From Lyophyllum atratum (lineage: Eukaryota; Basidiomycota; Agaricomycetes; Agaricales; Lyophyllaceae): a stretch of 64,000 nt of DNA. This document shows positions 22,870-33,294 of this stretch, in pieces. The translations under genes were made by a program, and so were the position numbers. Position 1 is the first letter of the stretch. Each line of letters starts with the position of its first letter. Under the pieces are notes generated by a model. It was not told the DNA's origin. It was given only the letters and a program-made list of their open reading frames with translations, and made no database searches. The DNA is taken from assembly GCA_014905825.1 (NCBI GenBank), contig JACGCN010000002.1:248001-312000 (forward strand), given 5' to 3'.

Positions 22870-23572
22870 ACTTGTCCTACAGATATTAATGGCCCCCAAA
22901 ATATGCCCTATACAGCTTCAGCACTGAATGATCTTTGGGTAGAGCGTTGTAATTAGGAAACGAATAGGCGACGAACAGCTTGACGCACTCTCGATTTCCT
23001 CTGCCACTAAGATATCCTCTCTCTCTCTCTAGGGTTATCTGTTATAGTAATAGCCTGATACCTTGTTCGAAGGCTCAGATCACTGTCAAACGCGTCTGAC
23101 GTTAGAAATCGCTGGTGCTAAGGAGTCAATTTGAACCCAACGGACCTATTATGCTTTTGATCCCTATGAAATCTCGTTACCGGGTTCGGCTAAGCTCTCT
23201 CCTACCCACTAACGCGATACCTCGCTACGCGGTTTCAAGTATCTATCGAGCATGATAGAACTTAGATACGCAAGATGTCAACTTAACTTGAAATTAAGAA
23301 CTCACCGAAAGCTATGTTGTTTTCAATTTCCGCCCGACAGGCTTACTATATCCTGGCTTTCTCTTCTCCTCCGTTCAGCAATGAAACGCCTTGCTCTGAG
23401 GATTCTCTTACTGGATGATGGTGGTTGAAAGCATGAAATGAAGTCAGCATGGAATTACCGAACTAGTCCGGCGAGGCTGCCACCCCGGAGGATCAACTGT
23501 CGCAAACAAACGCCGACGATGGTCTCCATTATCATATCTTGATCGTCTGGCAATTCTAACTGAATCTATATC
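22870..23572. other. Divergent promoter region, phosphatase / Costars gene
   Basis: About 700 bp between two divergent genes, with a CT microsatellite (CTCTCTCTCTCT near 23,020). No coding region is supported; it should hold promoter and 5' leader of both genes. Confidence 0.4.
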
Positions 23573-23999
23573 ATGAATACCTCTCATGAGATTGAAGTTC
23601 TGAAGGGTATGATATTCGCTTTGTTCTGTAACGTCTACTCATGAGATATCATGGTATCGATTTCTTGCGTACATAGATGCCATCAAGGAACACGGCACAG
23701 TGAACGCTGATGGAACCACAAGCGTGTCCTATGGTATTCTCTTTGACAAGACAGCAAATACGCGTAAGTAAAAGATATTTTTTCCGCGTACGACCTTACG
23801 CTACCCCTTTATACATAGTGGAGGCTCTGAACGGCACCCTCAGGGCAGCAAAGCGACAGAAGAAGGTAAGTTGTTTGTCCTTTCGAAATCGCCCGAAAAG
23901 TTTAGAATGCGTCCTCTCGTCTTGTAGGTGGCATTTGATGCGGAGCTTCTGATGATGCCAAAAGACAAGGACGTTCAGGTCGTGTTGCTAGATAAATGA
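23573..23999 (+). CDS. Costars-domain protein (ABRACL family)
   Basis: A very small four-exon gene: 23573-23606, 23677-23763, 23819-23865 and 23928-23999, spliced in phase to 79 residues. It begins MNTSHEIEVLK, continues NADGTTSVSYGILFDKTAN, then LEALNGTLRAAKRQKK, and ends in DVQVVLLDK before a TGA. The pattern matches the Costars/ABRACL family of about 80 residues (NADG..VKFGVLF, FEALVGTLKAAKRRK, D..IILL). Such proteins bind or modulate actin regulation and cell motility in Dictyostelium and animals; the role in fungi is unknown. The exons are so short that automatic gene finding could miss it. The C-terminal half is more diverged (ELLMMPKDKDV where most members read ELLLQGVHD). Confidence 0.85.
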
Positions 24000-24503
24000 T
24001 TCAAAATATACCATGCCATACGGGCCATGGCTGTCATTGCACTTGTTGCGGTGTATCTCGTGGTGGATGCGAAAACGGCACTGTACAAGTGGCCATTACA
24101 GCGTGCTTCCGGAAGTCCAAGGTCAACTCCTATACTTTTCAAAGCTTGGGGTCCAGTCAGCGGTTTCGCGTCATTCGCGTTTGTTTCGCGTTTTACCCCT
24201 CCCGCAATCATATGTCAAGAGGGTCAAGCATATTACGGTGAGCAATCAGCTTAGCACCAATGGTCTAACATTCACGATGAGCAATCACCATCGCATCAAT
24301 GGTCGGTCATGTTCTATTCTCAAAACCTCCTAAAGTCAATCTTAATCTTTCTCCTTTTTTGAAGTCGATTTCATGCGCCATTTCCCCCCCTCGGCGGGAT
24401 GCCAAGGCGAACTCTACTGCGGTGACGACGACAGGGGCTTTTTTTCGCTCTGAATAGACGAATATTCTCGTGATACTTGATCGTCGACCCACTCATCGTG
24501 GGG

Positions 24504-24510
24504 TATAAAA
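24504..24510 (+). promoter_or_regulatory. TATA box of the secreted repeat-protein gene
   Basis: TATAAAA in the context GGGGTATAAAAGG, about 85 bp upstream of the start codon at 24594. A strong TATA box is common for abundantly and conditionally expressed fungal secretory genes. Confidence 0.65.
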
Positions 24511-24593
24511 GGTCTTCGAACAGTCTAGAGTTACTTTTCAGCAATCCAACTTCGGATACTCAGCTACCACAAGCCTCTTTCCCTATTTTAATC

Positions 24594-25302
24594 ATGAAGT
24601 TTACCATTACTGCTCTCGCTGCCATCCTAGGCCAAGTCGCTCTTATCACCCCAGTCGCAGCCGCGCCTGTTCCAGACTCAGATCTAGCTGCAGTTCGTAT
24701 CTATTTTTTTCTCTCCTGGTCCACAAGGCTGACATCCGTATCTCGACAGAGAGGAGGTTGGAATGGCGGTGGTTGGCACGGTGGCGGTGGTGGTTGGAAC
24801 GGTGGTGGTGGTGGTTGGCACGGTGGCGGTGGTGGTTGGCACGGCGGTTGGCACGGTGGTGGCGGAGGTTGGCGCGGTGGCGGCGGAGGTTGGCACGGTG
24901 GTTGGCATGGTGGTGGCGGTGGTTGGCACGGTGGCGGGCGTTGGCGCCGGGACGATCTGGTCACACCAGAGTTAGCTGCACGCGCTCCAAACCCAGATGT
25001 TGCAGTCCGTAACCCGTTTTATTCTTCTGGCCTGCCAGGTACTCATGTCCAACCAGAATGTAGACTGGAGCGGTGGCCGCCATGGTCATCATGGTCACAA
25101 AGGCCACCATGGTCATCACGGTCATCATGGACACCATGGATGGGATTCCATGCACCACGGCCACCATGGTCATCACGGTCATCACGGCCAGAATGGTCAT
25201 CATGGTCATCATGGTCATCATGGAGAACATGGAGGTGGCGGAATGGGTGGTCGTGGGGGCCGTGGCGGTCGTGGCGGTCGTGGCGGTAGGGGTGGACATT
25301 AG
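24594..25302 (+). CDS. Secreted Trp/Gly- and His/Gly-repeat protein
   Basis: Unknown family. The protein starts with a clear signal peptide (MKFTITALAAILGQVALI, then TPVAAAP as the cleavage region). After an intron of about 66 nt (donor GTTCGT) comes a run of about twelve units of the type WHGGGGG/WNGGGGG. Next is a basic step RWRRDDL that looks like a Kex2 processing site. A second intron (donor GTCCGT, in phase 0) leads to a block of about 14 HHG or GHHGH units and a final RGG repeat tail before the TAG at 25300-25302. His- and Trp/Gly-rich secreted repeats suggest metal binding or a wall or surface polymer; this is inference. If the second intron is retained, the same DNA encodes a Trp/Ser/Pro-rich C-terminus with the frame open to about 25,289, so two products are conceivable. 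Confidence 0.7.
24757..24945 (+). repeat. Coding tandem repeat, GGTTGGCACGGTGGCGGTGG type
   Basis: Degenerate tandem repeat with a 12-21 nt period, built of GGTGG and TTGGCACGG units, encoding WHGGGGG-type peptide units of the secreted protein. Near-identical neighbouring units imply recent expansion or contraction. Confidence 0.8.
25075..25300 (+). repeat. Coding tandem repeat, CATCATGGTCAC type, then CGTGGCGGT
   Basis: CAT/CAC-GGT units of 9 nt encode His-His-Gly repeats, followed by five CGTGGCGGT units encoding Arg-Gly-Gly. The repeat is nearly uniform at the nucleotide level, so copy number is likely variable between strains. Confidence 0.8.
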
Positions 25303-25959
25303 TTCACCACTCACGATTTAGAGGAATTAGGCTGAAGTGAACGTGCTCCATAATGTCAATGCAATTTGGATGTATTGTTTGCCATTGCATGCCTTCAAAA
25401 AACTCCTTATTCTCTTTAATATGATATTTTGTTTGAATCACGAGACTATTCAAACACCTAGATCTTTAAAGTTCCCTTGGTACGTCGCCGACGCTCGCTC
25501 ATGTACATATTTGTGATTGGCGAATTAGGGTTGTAGAGCCATCAAGCTTGAGTCGGTATGGAATGTTTGGGTGCGGCTGTGGGGCAATGGATGGGCCAAA
25601 TTATGTTTGCTCTCGTCAGCAATGACATCTAAAAGCAGGGGGGAAGGCCAGGCCTGTACGGGATTTGTAGTTCGCAACATTGGGCTCAATCGTTGGGTCA
25701 CTTGGGTGTAATCTGCTGCACAATATCTGATGGACCGCTAGCTGGGGATGAGAGTTTTCCCTTTCTCAAGCTCCATCATATTTTCTTATCTGCGTACGCT
25801 GCGATAGAGTCCCTCGCCGAATACATATCCCGGAAGGCTTGTGTTTGCGTAGGCTCAGTTGCATTATCGCGGGCCATGCTATTGAGGGCCGCAGGGCACT
25901 CGAAGGGGAACTGCTTGGTGGCACCTCGTTTTCGCCGCCATCCCCTGGGGGAGGCGACT
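25303..25959. other. Intergenic stretch after the secreted repeat-protein gene
   Basis: About 650 bp with the presumed 3' end of the repeat-protein gene (AT-rich near 25,400) and no recognisable coding region or repeat. Confidence 0.35.
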
Positions 25960-26196
25960 TAGTTACGGTCAAAGCGGTTCTGTAAGGCTGAGCTGGCCCT
26001 TAAGCTGGTCTGAAGAATGGCTAGCGTTGGGTACAGTACTGCGCGAGGAATGGTTGGCCTGTAACGGGAGTTAACATTCCGCTGAAAGAGCTGCGCACAG
26101 GTAGAACGACGTACATCATCAACGTCAACAGAGTCAGCCATAATACGACTGGGAGAGGTCAAATCAAGACCTGCACGCGCGTGATCAGATCCCGTA

Positions 26197-27564
26197 CTAG
26201 CGTGTCGAACACATGCAATCAAACGTACTAAAAAGACCGGGTACGTTGAAGCTCCTGTCCGCCCCAGTGTTCATACTACGAGGAGTATTGTTCCGGGTGC
26301 CTCTTGCTCTACGGCTCAACAGATTGAAGAGGACTGTGAGGGAATAGAGCCGGCCAAAAATATTGCTGATCACCAGAAACTCTGCGGGAAGAGGATGGGC
26401 AATTAATGAAAACAGTATCAAAAGCTAGCAGAGCACTGTACCAGGCACATGCCGCCAAAAGAGAATGAGAAAGAGGATGCCCGTCACGGCAACTAGGGTG
26501 CCGCAAGCAATGGCATGAGCGGTTAAACGCCGGATGAGGCTGAATGATCTCAACCGTCAGCGAAAAAAACGCATCCACTGCTGCTGGAAGATTACCTTTT
26601 AGTCGATTGAAAGGGGGAACTAAATTTATATAGCTGCCATATCAAGAAAATTGGAATGCAGATATTCAGACCGGCTTTGATACAGAAAGAAATTCTAAAT
26701 TGAATTGTTAGAGCAGCTCGAATCATAAGACCGAAACCTCTTACGTGGTCGCTGTTGTACCCAACCCTTCTTTAAATTCTGGATGGACAACTGTTTCAAC
26801 CGCTGATAATATCGCGAACGCTACCTAGGTAAGATACGTCGGAATTTGAATGGACGTAGGATATGGAATCCAGGGAAGAACGTACATGTGTCACAACTAG
26901 CAGCATCAGGAGCCCGCTAATAACTTGCGAGCGTGACCTAGAGTATCAGCACGTCAGGCGAGCCATCAAGCTGGAAGAAAACGGAACATCTACAAAGAGA
27001 AGAACCTATATATCAGGAAAGATTGCTCCAGCATCGCACATATAGCAGTGGCGACGATCACGACGGGGGTAGGCCATAGTTGTTGCGTGATCGGAGTGTC
27101 TAGATACCCAAGGTAAGTAGGATCCAATTGCGAACGATTCAGACCACTCACTAGCAAATGTGATAACAAACTAGAGGGTGCATATGAGCAAGTATTTGGG
27201 AAGGCGTGGACCGGTACTGCAAAGTGCTTACCAGCCAGGTGGCGGCGCATACGCTCAATGTGCCCACAGTATCCACAGTGATCGCAGTAAGCACCATGAT
27301 CCTGATAAACTTCGTATCTCTAGGAAACGCGCGGAAGTATAAGACCACCATCGCCAGCTCCAACGCGTACAAGACGAGGTTGAGCCATGACGCGAATAGG
27401 GAGAGGCTGGGAGAGGTTCGTAAACTGAGGTTGTTGAGTTGGGGAAGAAAATGATTTACCCAATCACATTCATCCTTGCGTAGTGATCGCCAACCGGAAC
27501 CCCTTGCTGGGCTCGTCGACTGGCACAACCTTACTCGTCTCGAGTGGTAAAAGAATGGGCCCAA
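26197..27564 (-). pseudogene. DUF6534-type multi-pass membrane protein (decayed)
   Basis: Fungal seven-helix membrane-protein family of unknown function. Recognisable parts in order: LNLVLYALELAMVVLYFRAFPRD (helix), VDTVGTLSVCAATWL, QQLWPTPVVIVATAI, EQSFLIYRFF, SQVISGLLMLLVV, VDAFFSL, LTAHAIACGTLVAV and EFLVISNIFGRLYSL. Three breaks argue against a working gene. The exon ending in ATWL cannot join the next exon in phase without one extra base. The VDAFF stretch changes frame before LIRRLTAHA. A TAG at 26425-26427 interrupts the helix that ends in FWRHVPG. The spliced relic would cover most of the family length. A further open stretch on the same strand down to 25,960 might be its former tail. 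Confidence 0.55.
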
Positions 27565-28240
27565 GCTTCCAGCTCAGGCGTAGGAAAAAATGGGGGCACG
27601 CAAGGTCAAATTCGTGGCATACAGGGGTTGAAGGCAAGGCCGCTACACTTGATATATTTCCTGTCAAGATCTCACGAGGCCACCGTCCTGCAGCACCCAT
27701 CGCGATCAATGCCAAGTGGGTCTAGTGTTGCATAGCAACGCAGACCTTCTGAGCTAAAATTAGAATTCCTCACATGCCTACATACCTTAAAGTTATCGTA
27801 GCTCGGCGTCCACAGTCGTCCACTACTCCTACTTAGTCTCAAGACTCCTACGTAACCCATCTGTAACCTTGAAAATGAAAAAGTGAAAATCTGTTGTAAA
27901 CTGGATCCTTATCTCAGCTCGACTGACGCCCGATTTAGCTATGTATGTCTTCGTGGCTGTTCAACATAAAGCGCGCCACTGGCAGGCTGTTCCCCCTCAA
28001 CTGCATCTACCGCTATCTAACGACAATATAAACTGCTGAAACGCCTCGGGAGACTCCTTGAACGGACTTCCCTAGAACTTCCCTTTGACTCTTGAGAGCT
28101 TCCAAGACGCGTCCAAGTCTCGTCCTAAATTTAGCACCCCTGATATGCATTTCCTCCGGTAAGCTGATGAATGCCGGCCAGGAGTCTCGGTTTTACCAGG
28201 TTCTACCATCATCCGAATCGCTCTTGCCTTGCCCCTCTCC
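27565..28240. other. Intergenic stretch upstream of the first DUF6697 gene
   Basis: About 680 bp; it presumably holds the promoter of the DUF6697 gene. AATATAAAC at about 28,025 is the only TATA-like element and is far from the start codon. No coding region is supported. Confidence 0.35.
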
Positions 28241-29860
28241 ATGACTCCGATGAGTAACCTTGGTACACATGCTGGGACATTTGAAAATTCGACGGGAGGA
28301 GCTCTTTCTCCCCAGTCACTCTATTACGACTTCTTCGAACAGGATGACCATGACGTGAGAGCCTCTAGCCCTGATCTTAGGGATGGCTCGTCTGGGACAC
28401 CCTTTAGTGCTAAATACAGTTCTAGCAAAGTCGACGAAGCCGGTGACAGATCGTGGATGGGCTCGGACGTAGTTCTAACTGCACCATCTTACACACAGGA
28501 ACCAATTGTAAACGCTTTCCCATATGCCTCGAAATCTGGGTAATTCTGACATGTCAATCAATTGTGTACAGGCATCAGGGGTCACTACGTCCACATGCAA
28601 TGCCCAACTGGAATTCCTGCACGTTGTCCCCCCTTTAAGGGCCGTCATCGATCTGACACAGGATGAGACATTGGATAAACAGTCGGGCCCTAGAAAGAAG
28701 CGCCGGACGTGTTCAGCCCACGTCAAAGTAATAACTGCACCAAGCGTGGACCTCGAGCCTCGACGCTTTACAGCGGAGGTCGAGCAGAAACGAGAAAGGG
28801 ATTTTTTCCATGTACGTTGACTCCTATTTTCCCTTGAGTCTATGAAGTTAAAGAGACTTTCAAGCCCAAGTGGAAAATCAAACGGCACAAGGAAGATGAA
28901 CAAGCAGGGCTGGGTTCCGTTTTCCGGCGTGTTGAGGCTCTAGATGTCAAGCCATTCCCCCTGGATCTCGACGAGGATCTTGTTGACTTCACGGTGTCCC
29001 GAGAATTCGTCTCCGATATCTACGGCGGCAATACCAGGGCGACTTTCCCTTCCATCTCCCAGAAGAAGGGTGCGCGCCACCCTTATCGAGATTTTATGTG
29101 TCTCAACATCACATACAACCCTTATGCTCCGCAACGAGCTGGGTTTCCGGGCTTGTTGTATGTGAGCCGGACTAGCGACCTCCCAAAGACCAATCGCGTC
29201 ATGATCCGCATCAAAGACGGGGTATGGCTGTACCTCGGCCAGTACGAGCTAGTTCGTGCCGCGCCTCTTACTCTACAGGAGTGGACCGCAAGCTCCAGCC
29301 AGGTAAATCCTTACCCTCATCACTTGATCGCAGATTTCTGAGGAGGAGGTAAAGACACAGTCAACCTGGAGTCGGCATATCTGCAAGAAGAAGTGGAGCA
29401 GAGATATTCGAATAAGGATTGCGCTTCGGAAACGCCTCGGGCGTCAGCCTACTGCTGAAGAAATTGAGGGGGCAGCTGAAGATGGAAGCGGAGTCACTCA
29501 GGAAGACGTGAGGCGTGCCCTAAACAAAGGCGAAGAGGTCAGTACCATATGCACGGATGTAACAGTGACATAGGGCTAGGTGGTAGACTGACCATCGTTT
29601 TGGTATAGGTGATAAACGTGTGGGTTATGAAATGCGTGGGCTACGACGAGGCTTTCCAGCGGGACATGAAGGAGAAATCCCTCACTTGGACGCCACGGGA
29701 TAAATCGAACGACCGCACGGGGAAAGCGAAGAAAGGTAAAAGAAAGCGTCAGGATACCGCGACTTTTGATGTGAGCGATGAGGAGGACGATCCATCTGAG
29801 GGAGAGATAGCAGACGACGGTATCGAAGATGTGGAGGACATTCCTGGCCGTTTCGGGTGA
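28241..29860 (+). CDS. DUF6697 protein, paralogue 1
   Basis: Basidiomycete family of unknown function. It starts at the ATG at 28241 (MTPMSNLG). A short motif SLYYDFFEQDD near the N-terminus is shared with the paralogue. An intron from about 28,507 (ATT|GTAAAC) removes an in-frame stop and joins in phase to ASGVTTS. VIDLTQDE follows, an exact SUMO-interaction-type motif, then the basic PRKKRR (probable nuclear signal). The DUF6697 core comes next: PKWKIKR, DFTVSREFVSDIYGGNT, FMCLNITYNPYAPQRAGFPG, WLYLGQYELVRA, RIALRKRLGRQPTAEEI and VWVMKCVGYDE. The tail is Lys- and acid-rich. Introns sit at the same places as in the second copy. About 430 residues; probably nuclear (inference). Confidence 0.75.
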
Positions 29861-29954
29861 GGCATATCTCAAGAGGTTCGTAGTCCAGTAGTCGTCAAAG
29901 TAAGTACTCGCTGAATGGTCCTATACCACTTGCTGTGTTCGTCCGTGCTGGGGA

Positions 29955-30415
29955 TCATACTTGTGCAACATGATCAAAAAGAAAAAAAGGAGTAGCTAAT
30001 CCGGGGCCATACCTCATAACCTGTTCATCCCATATGTTCCCCCTTCCCTGACTACCGCCACCCATTCCTCTTGTAATCCGCTCGACGCTAGATATTGTCA
30101 AGTTGGGTTTGCCTTGAACTACTGTCTCCTTCAGCCACTGATGAATTGCCATGTGAATGCTCTCCGTGAAACTCACGATGTAAGCAAAACGATGAGGACC
30201 TTCAACGGGGGGGTTTCGACGGAGAGGCACGAATGAGTCGGAGAGAGAAGGCGTGTGCTGGTAGTGTGCAAGGTACGGAAGGCCAGAAGCAATTGTTGGG
30301 CGATACAGGCTCCAAGAATTCCTTCCAGAATCAAAGCATTCAAAGCACCAAGAACGATGAGTGTCATTTCCAGGATCGGGAGGGTAGTGCCAGCCTCCAC
30401 GGGATGATAACTCAA
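29955..30415 (-). pseudogene. Fragment of a membrane-protein gene between DUF6697 copies
   Basis: On the reverse strand two short hydrophobic pieces follow each other: MTLIVLGALNALILEGILGA and then LKVLIVLLTS plus VSFTESIHMAIHQWLKE. Their spacing resembles the first helices of DUF6534-type membrane proteins. No downstream helices follow before the neighbouring gene ends at 29,860. I read it as a truncated relic; it could be chance. The rest of 29,861-31,143 holds nothing I can support. Confidence 0.25.
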
Positions 30416-31143
30416 GTCTCGTGCGGTTTCTTTAGTAGCGGCTGTGGTGCATGCCCGAAGATCGCATCCAAGAGATCAGGTGGAAGGTCTGCTACTTAGA
30501 TAGTCCTCCGGTTGTAACGATGGGAGCATTGTAGAAAAATAGTTGCATGCCTGCAGATGCCTGCATGCCTGTGACTTCGGATGTCGATTCGGATGCCGCG
30601 ACCAAGCCTAGATCACGCTTGTCAGCCTCTCCTCTAAACGCTGTTCTCAAGGTAGTATTCAAGAGTGAGATTGACAAAACTGAAAGAACACTTTGCTCCA
30701 TACCCGTTTGAACGCCAGGGATAGTCAAATGTTACGCACGGACTCTCATTCCTTTCAGGACACCTACAGCTGGCGAGACTTGCCAAACTGCTTCCTCAAG
30801 TCAGCGCTCAGCACCTGCTCAGCACCCAATATCGTTTGGACTCTGGAGCACATAGAATGATGATAGACTCTTCTTCCCAAAGCGGAACTTCCCGGCGCCC
30901 GAATTCTGAGCCCGCCTTGCCACCACATAGGCGGGCCCTGCAATTAGATTAACCTTTCTGCCCGTCCCACCAGCTGTTCCAACGCTATTTTTTTTGCATG
31001 GATAGCAAAATCGATGCACTCCTCGGGGTTTCAAGCACATATGGAGACACTTTAGGCCAGGAAAAAGTTCAAAACTGAGATTGTTGACTACATGCCAAGT
31101 GCTAATTCAGTATCCAATTCTACAGGACATCGCGGTCGTGTCG

Positions 31144-32827
31144 ATGGAACCTGTTGATAGCACAAACTGGGTGACCCATAGACCTGCAGAAACGGTTCGG
31201 TCTCAGTCCCTTTTTTATGACTTCTTTGAAGACGGCAACGCCATGAGGGTCTCTGACCTCGACGTAGAAGCCGCATCGTCCCTGGTCAAACGGGAACATA
31301 GCCCTTTTCACTCTGTCGAAACACAGCTACAGGCTGAAGGCTCTGAGCTCCACAAATCTGATGCCACTCCTGGGCATGAAAATGATGACACAGGGTTTGC
31401 TTTGAAAGTGGTGGGCCAGGAACTAGCGTATCCCGTTTTCTCCTATGACCCACAGCAGACCAACCTTGCTACGGGCCCTTCCACCTTTGATCCTCGTACG
31501 CAGGATGGGTCGTCCACCGAGCAAAAAAGTCCTCGAAAGAAGCGTCGGACGTTCCTAGACGCAGTCGAGATAGTAACTCCACCTTGGTTGGAACATGAAC
31601 ATCGACGCATCAAAACGGAGAGGCACGAGCGCCAAGAGAGGGAGTTCCTCAATGTAGGTTCATCTCCCTGTTTTCGTCTATTATGATTCTGAATATGTTC
31701 CAAAGCCAAAATGGAAAGTCGAGCGGTACAAGGGAGACGAGGACGCGGGGTTAGGCTCTGTCCTCCAGCGACTTGACAATATCAATGTGAAGCCATTTCC
31801 TCTTCAGCTCGACGACGATCTTCTCGATTTCACAGTCTCTCGAGACTTTGTCTCGGGCATGTACGGCGGGAATACCATGACGACCTTCCCTACGATCGGC
31901 GAGGGAAAGGGTGCGCATCACAATTACCGAGGGTTCATGTTTCTCAATATGTTATACAACCCTTATGCTCCACAACGAGCTGGGTTCCCTGGCTTGTTCT
32001 ATCGGAGCCGCGGCGCCAGCGGACTGGCAAAGATCCATCGTACTTTCATCCGCATAGAAGCCGACTCATGGTTGTACATCGGACAATACGAGCTAATTCC
32101 GTCAGATCCTCTTTCTCAACAGGAGTGGATGTCAAGCTCAACCCAGGCAAGTTATCATCGATGCGCATTCTTTCCTGGATATTCAACGAGCATGTAAATA
32201 GACACAGAACAGATGGTCTATACATCTCTGTAAGAGAGAGTGGGCTGGACCTTCGAGTAAGGATTGCACTTCGCAAGAAGCTCCATCGCCAGCCGACTCT
32301 TGAAGAAATAAAGGAAGCAGCTGGCAATGATGCTGGGGTTATCCCCGAGGATGTGCACAGAGCTTTGGTCCGCGGCGAGGAGGTTAGTCCGACATTCATG
32401 AATGCATAAACCAAATTGACCATGTTTCTTATAGTCTATGAATGTCTGGGTCATGAAATGTGTGGCGTACGACGAGGGTTTCCAGCGAGAGATGAGGGAG
32501 AAGCATCTCAATTGGACACCGAAGGTTAAGACAGGAGATACTGCATCAAAAGCCAAGTCTGGAAGGAAGCAGAAAGGTGCATCGAAGGATAAGGTTGGAA
32601 GGACGAAGAAAGGTGCATCAAAGGATAAGGTCGGAAATGGTAATACGAGGGAAGGTAAACGAAAACGCCCGGATACCGACACTCCCGATAACAGCGATGT
32701 GGAGGAGAATCTTCCCGGAGAAGTATTAAGCCCAACTACGGAACACAAGATCGTGGACGAAAAGCTCGACGCCAGAAGTCGCCCTTCTAGGGTGATACGT
32801 GCGCCAAAGAGGTTCTCGGGCAACTAG
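31144..32827 (+). CDS. DUF6697 protein, paralogue 2
   Basis: Tandem duplicate of the gene at 28,241. The start ATG at 31144 gives MEPVDSTNW, then SLFYDFFEDG and the basic PRKKRR. The core reads PKWKVER, DFTVSRDFVSGMYGGNT, FMFLNMLYNPYAPQRAGFPG, SWLYIGQYELIPS, RIALRKKLHRQPTLEEI and VWVMKCVAYDE. The Lys-rich tail contains a doubled KKGASKDKVG-type unit and ends in RAPKRFSGN with a TAG at 32825-32827. The intron at 32147-32238 has a GC donor (CAG|GCAAGT); the paralogue has a GT donor at the same site. The VIDLT motif of the first copy is absent here. All exons join in phase; about 470 residues. Confidence 0.75.
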
Positions 32828-32877
32828 TGTTCAATGTTTTTTTGAAGACCTAGAATGGACGTCATGGGACGGCCTTG

Positions 32878-33045
32878 TTACACCGCCTTACACCTTGATG
32901 TGTTGTTGATAAGTACTACTTGTACCCAGCTTCTGCCTAATGATTCACGCAAGGCATTCAATGAGGGTTGTGCTGCGTATCTGAAAACTTCATCCACCAA
33001 TTCAAGTGGTAGTCCTACCAAAGAAAACTTCCGCTGAAGGTTCAT
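32878..33045 (-). pseudogene. F-box-like gene fragment
   Basis: A short reading frame (MNLQRKF, then LVGLPLELVDEVFRYAAQPSL) matches the N-terminal F-box-like motif of the gene at 44,486 (LPLELVNVIFRHASQGSL). The frame leaves the family pattern within about 40 residues and no downstream part exists, so this is probably a truncated relic. Confidence 0.4.
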
Positions 33046-33294
33046 AACTGGAGAGAAGCAAGGAGTAATGGTATCTGATGACCGCAAACCTCAGAACTGC
33101 CTCAGAATAGCAGACGAAGAGTCATGTGAAATGAGCATTAGACGTGAAGCTCGCAGTGAATGATGCTGGCAGAGAACTGCCACCTATGGTTTATATCGGG
33201 CGACGCTCACGCAGCGGAGGTGAAGTAGTCCAAGATAGATTAAGTCTGAATCTTACTAATATACAAGAGCTCATCCACAGAAACGATCCATAGA

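Noticed and set aside
24684..24964. Pro/Thr-rich open frames on the reverse strand opposite the secreted repeat gene
   Set aside because: They are mirror frames of the Trp-Gly repeat and arise automatically from the repeat composition.
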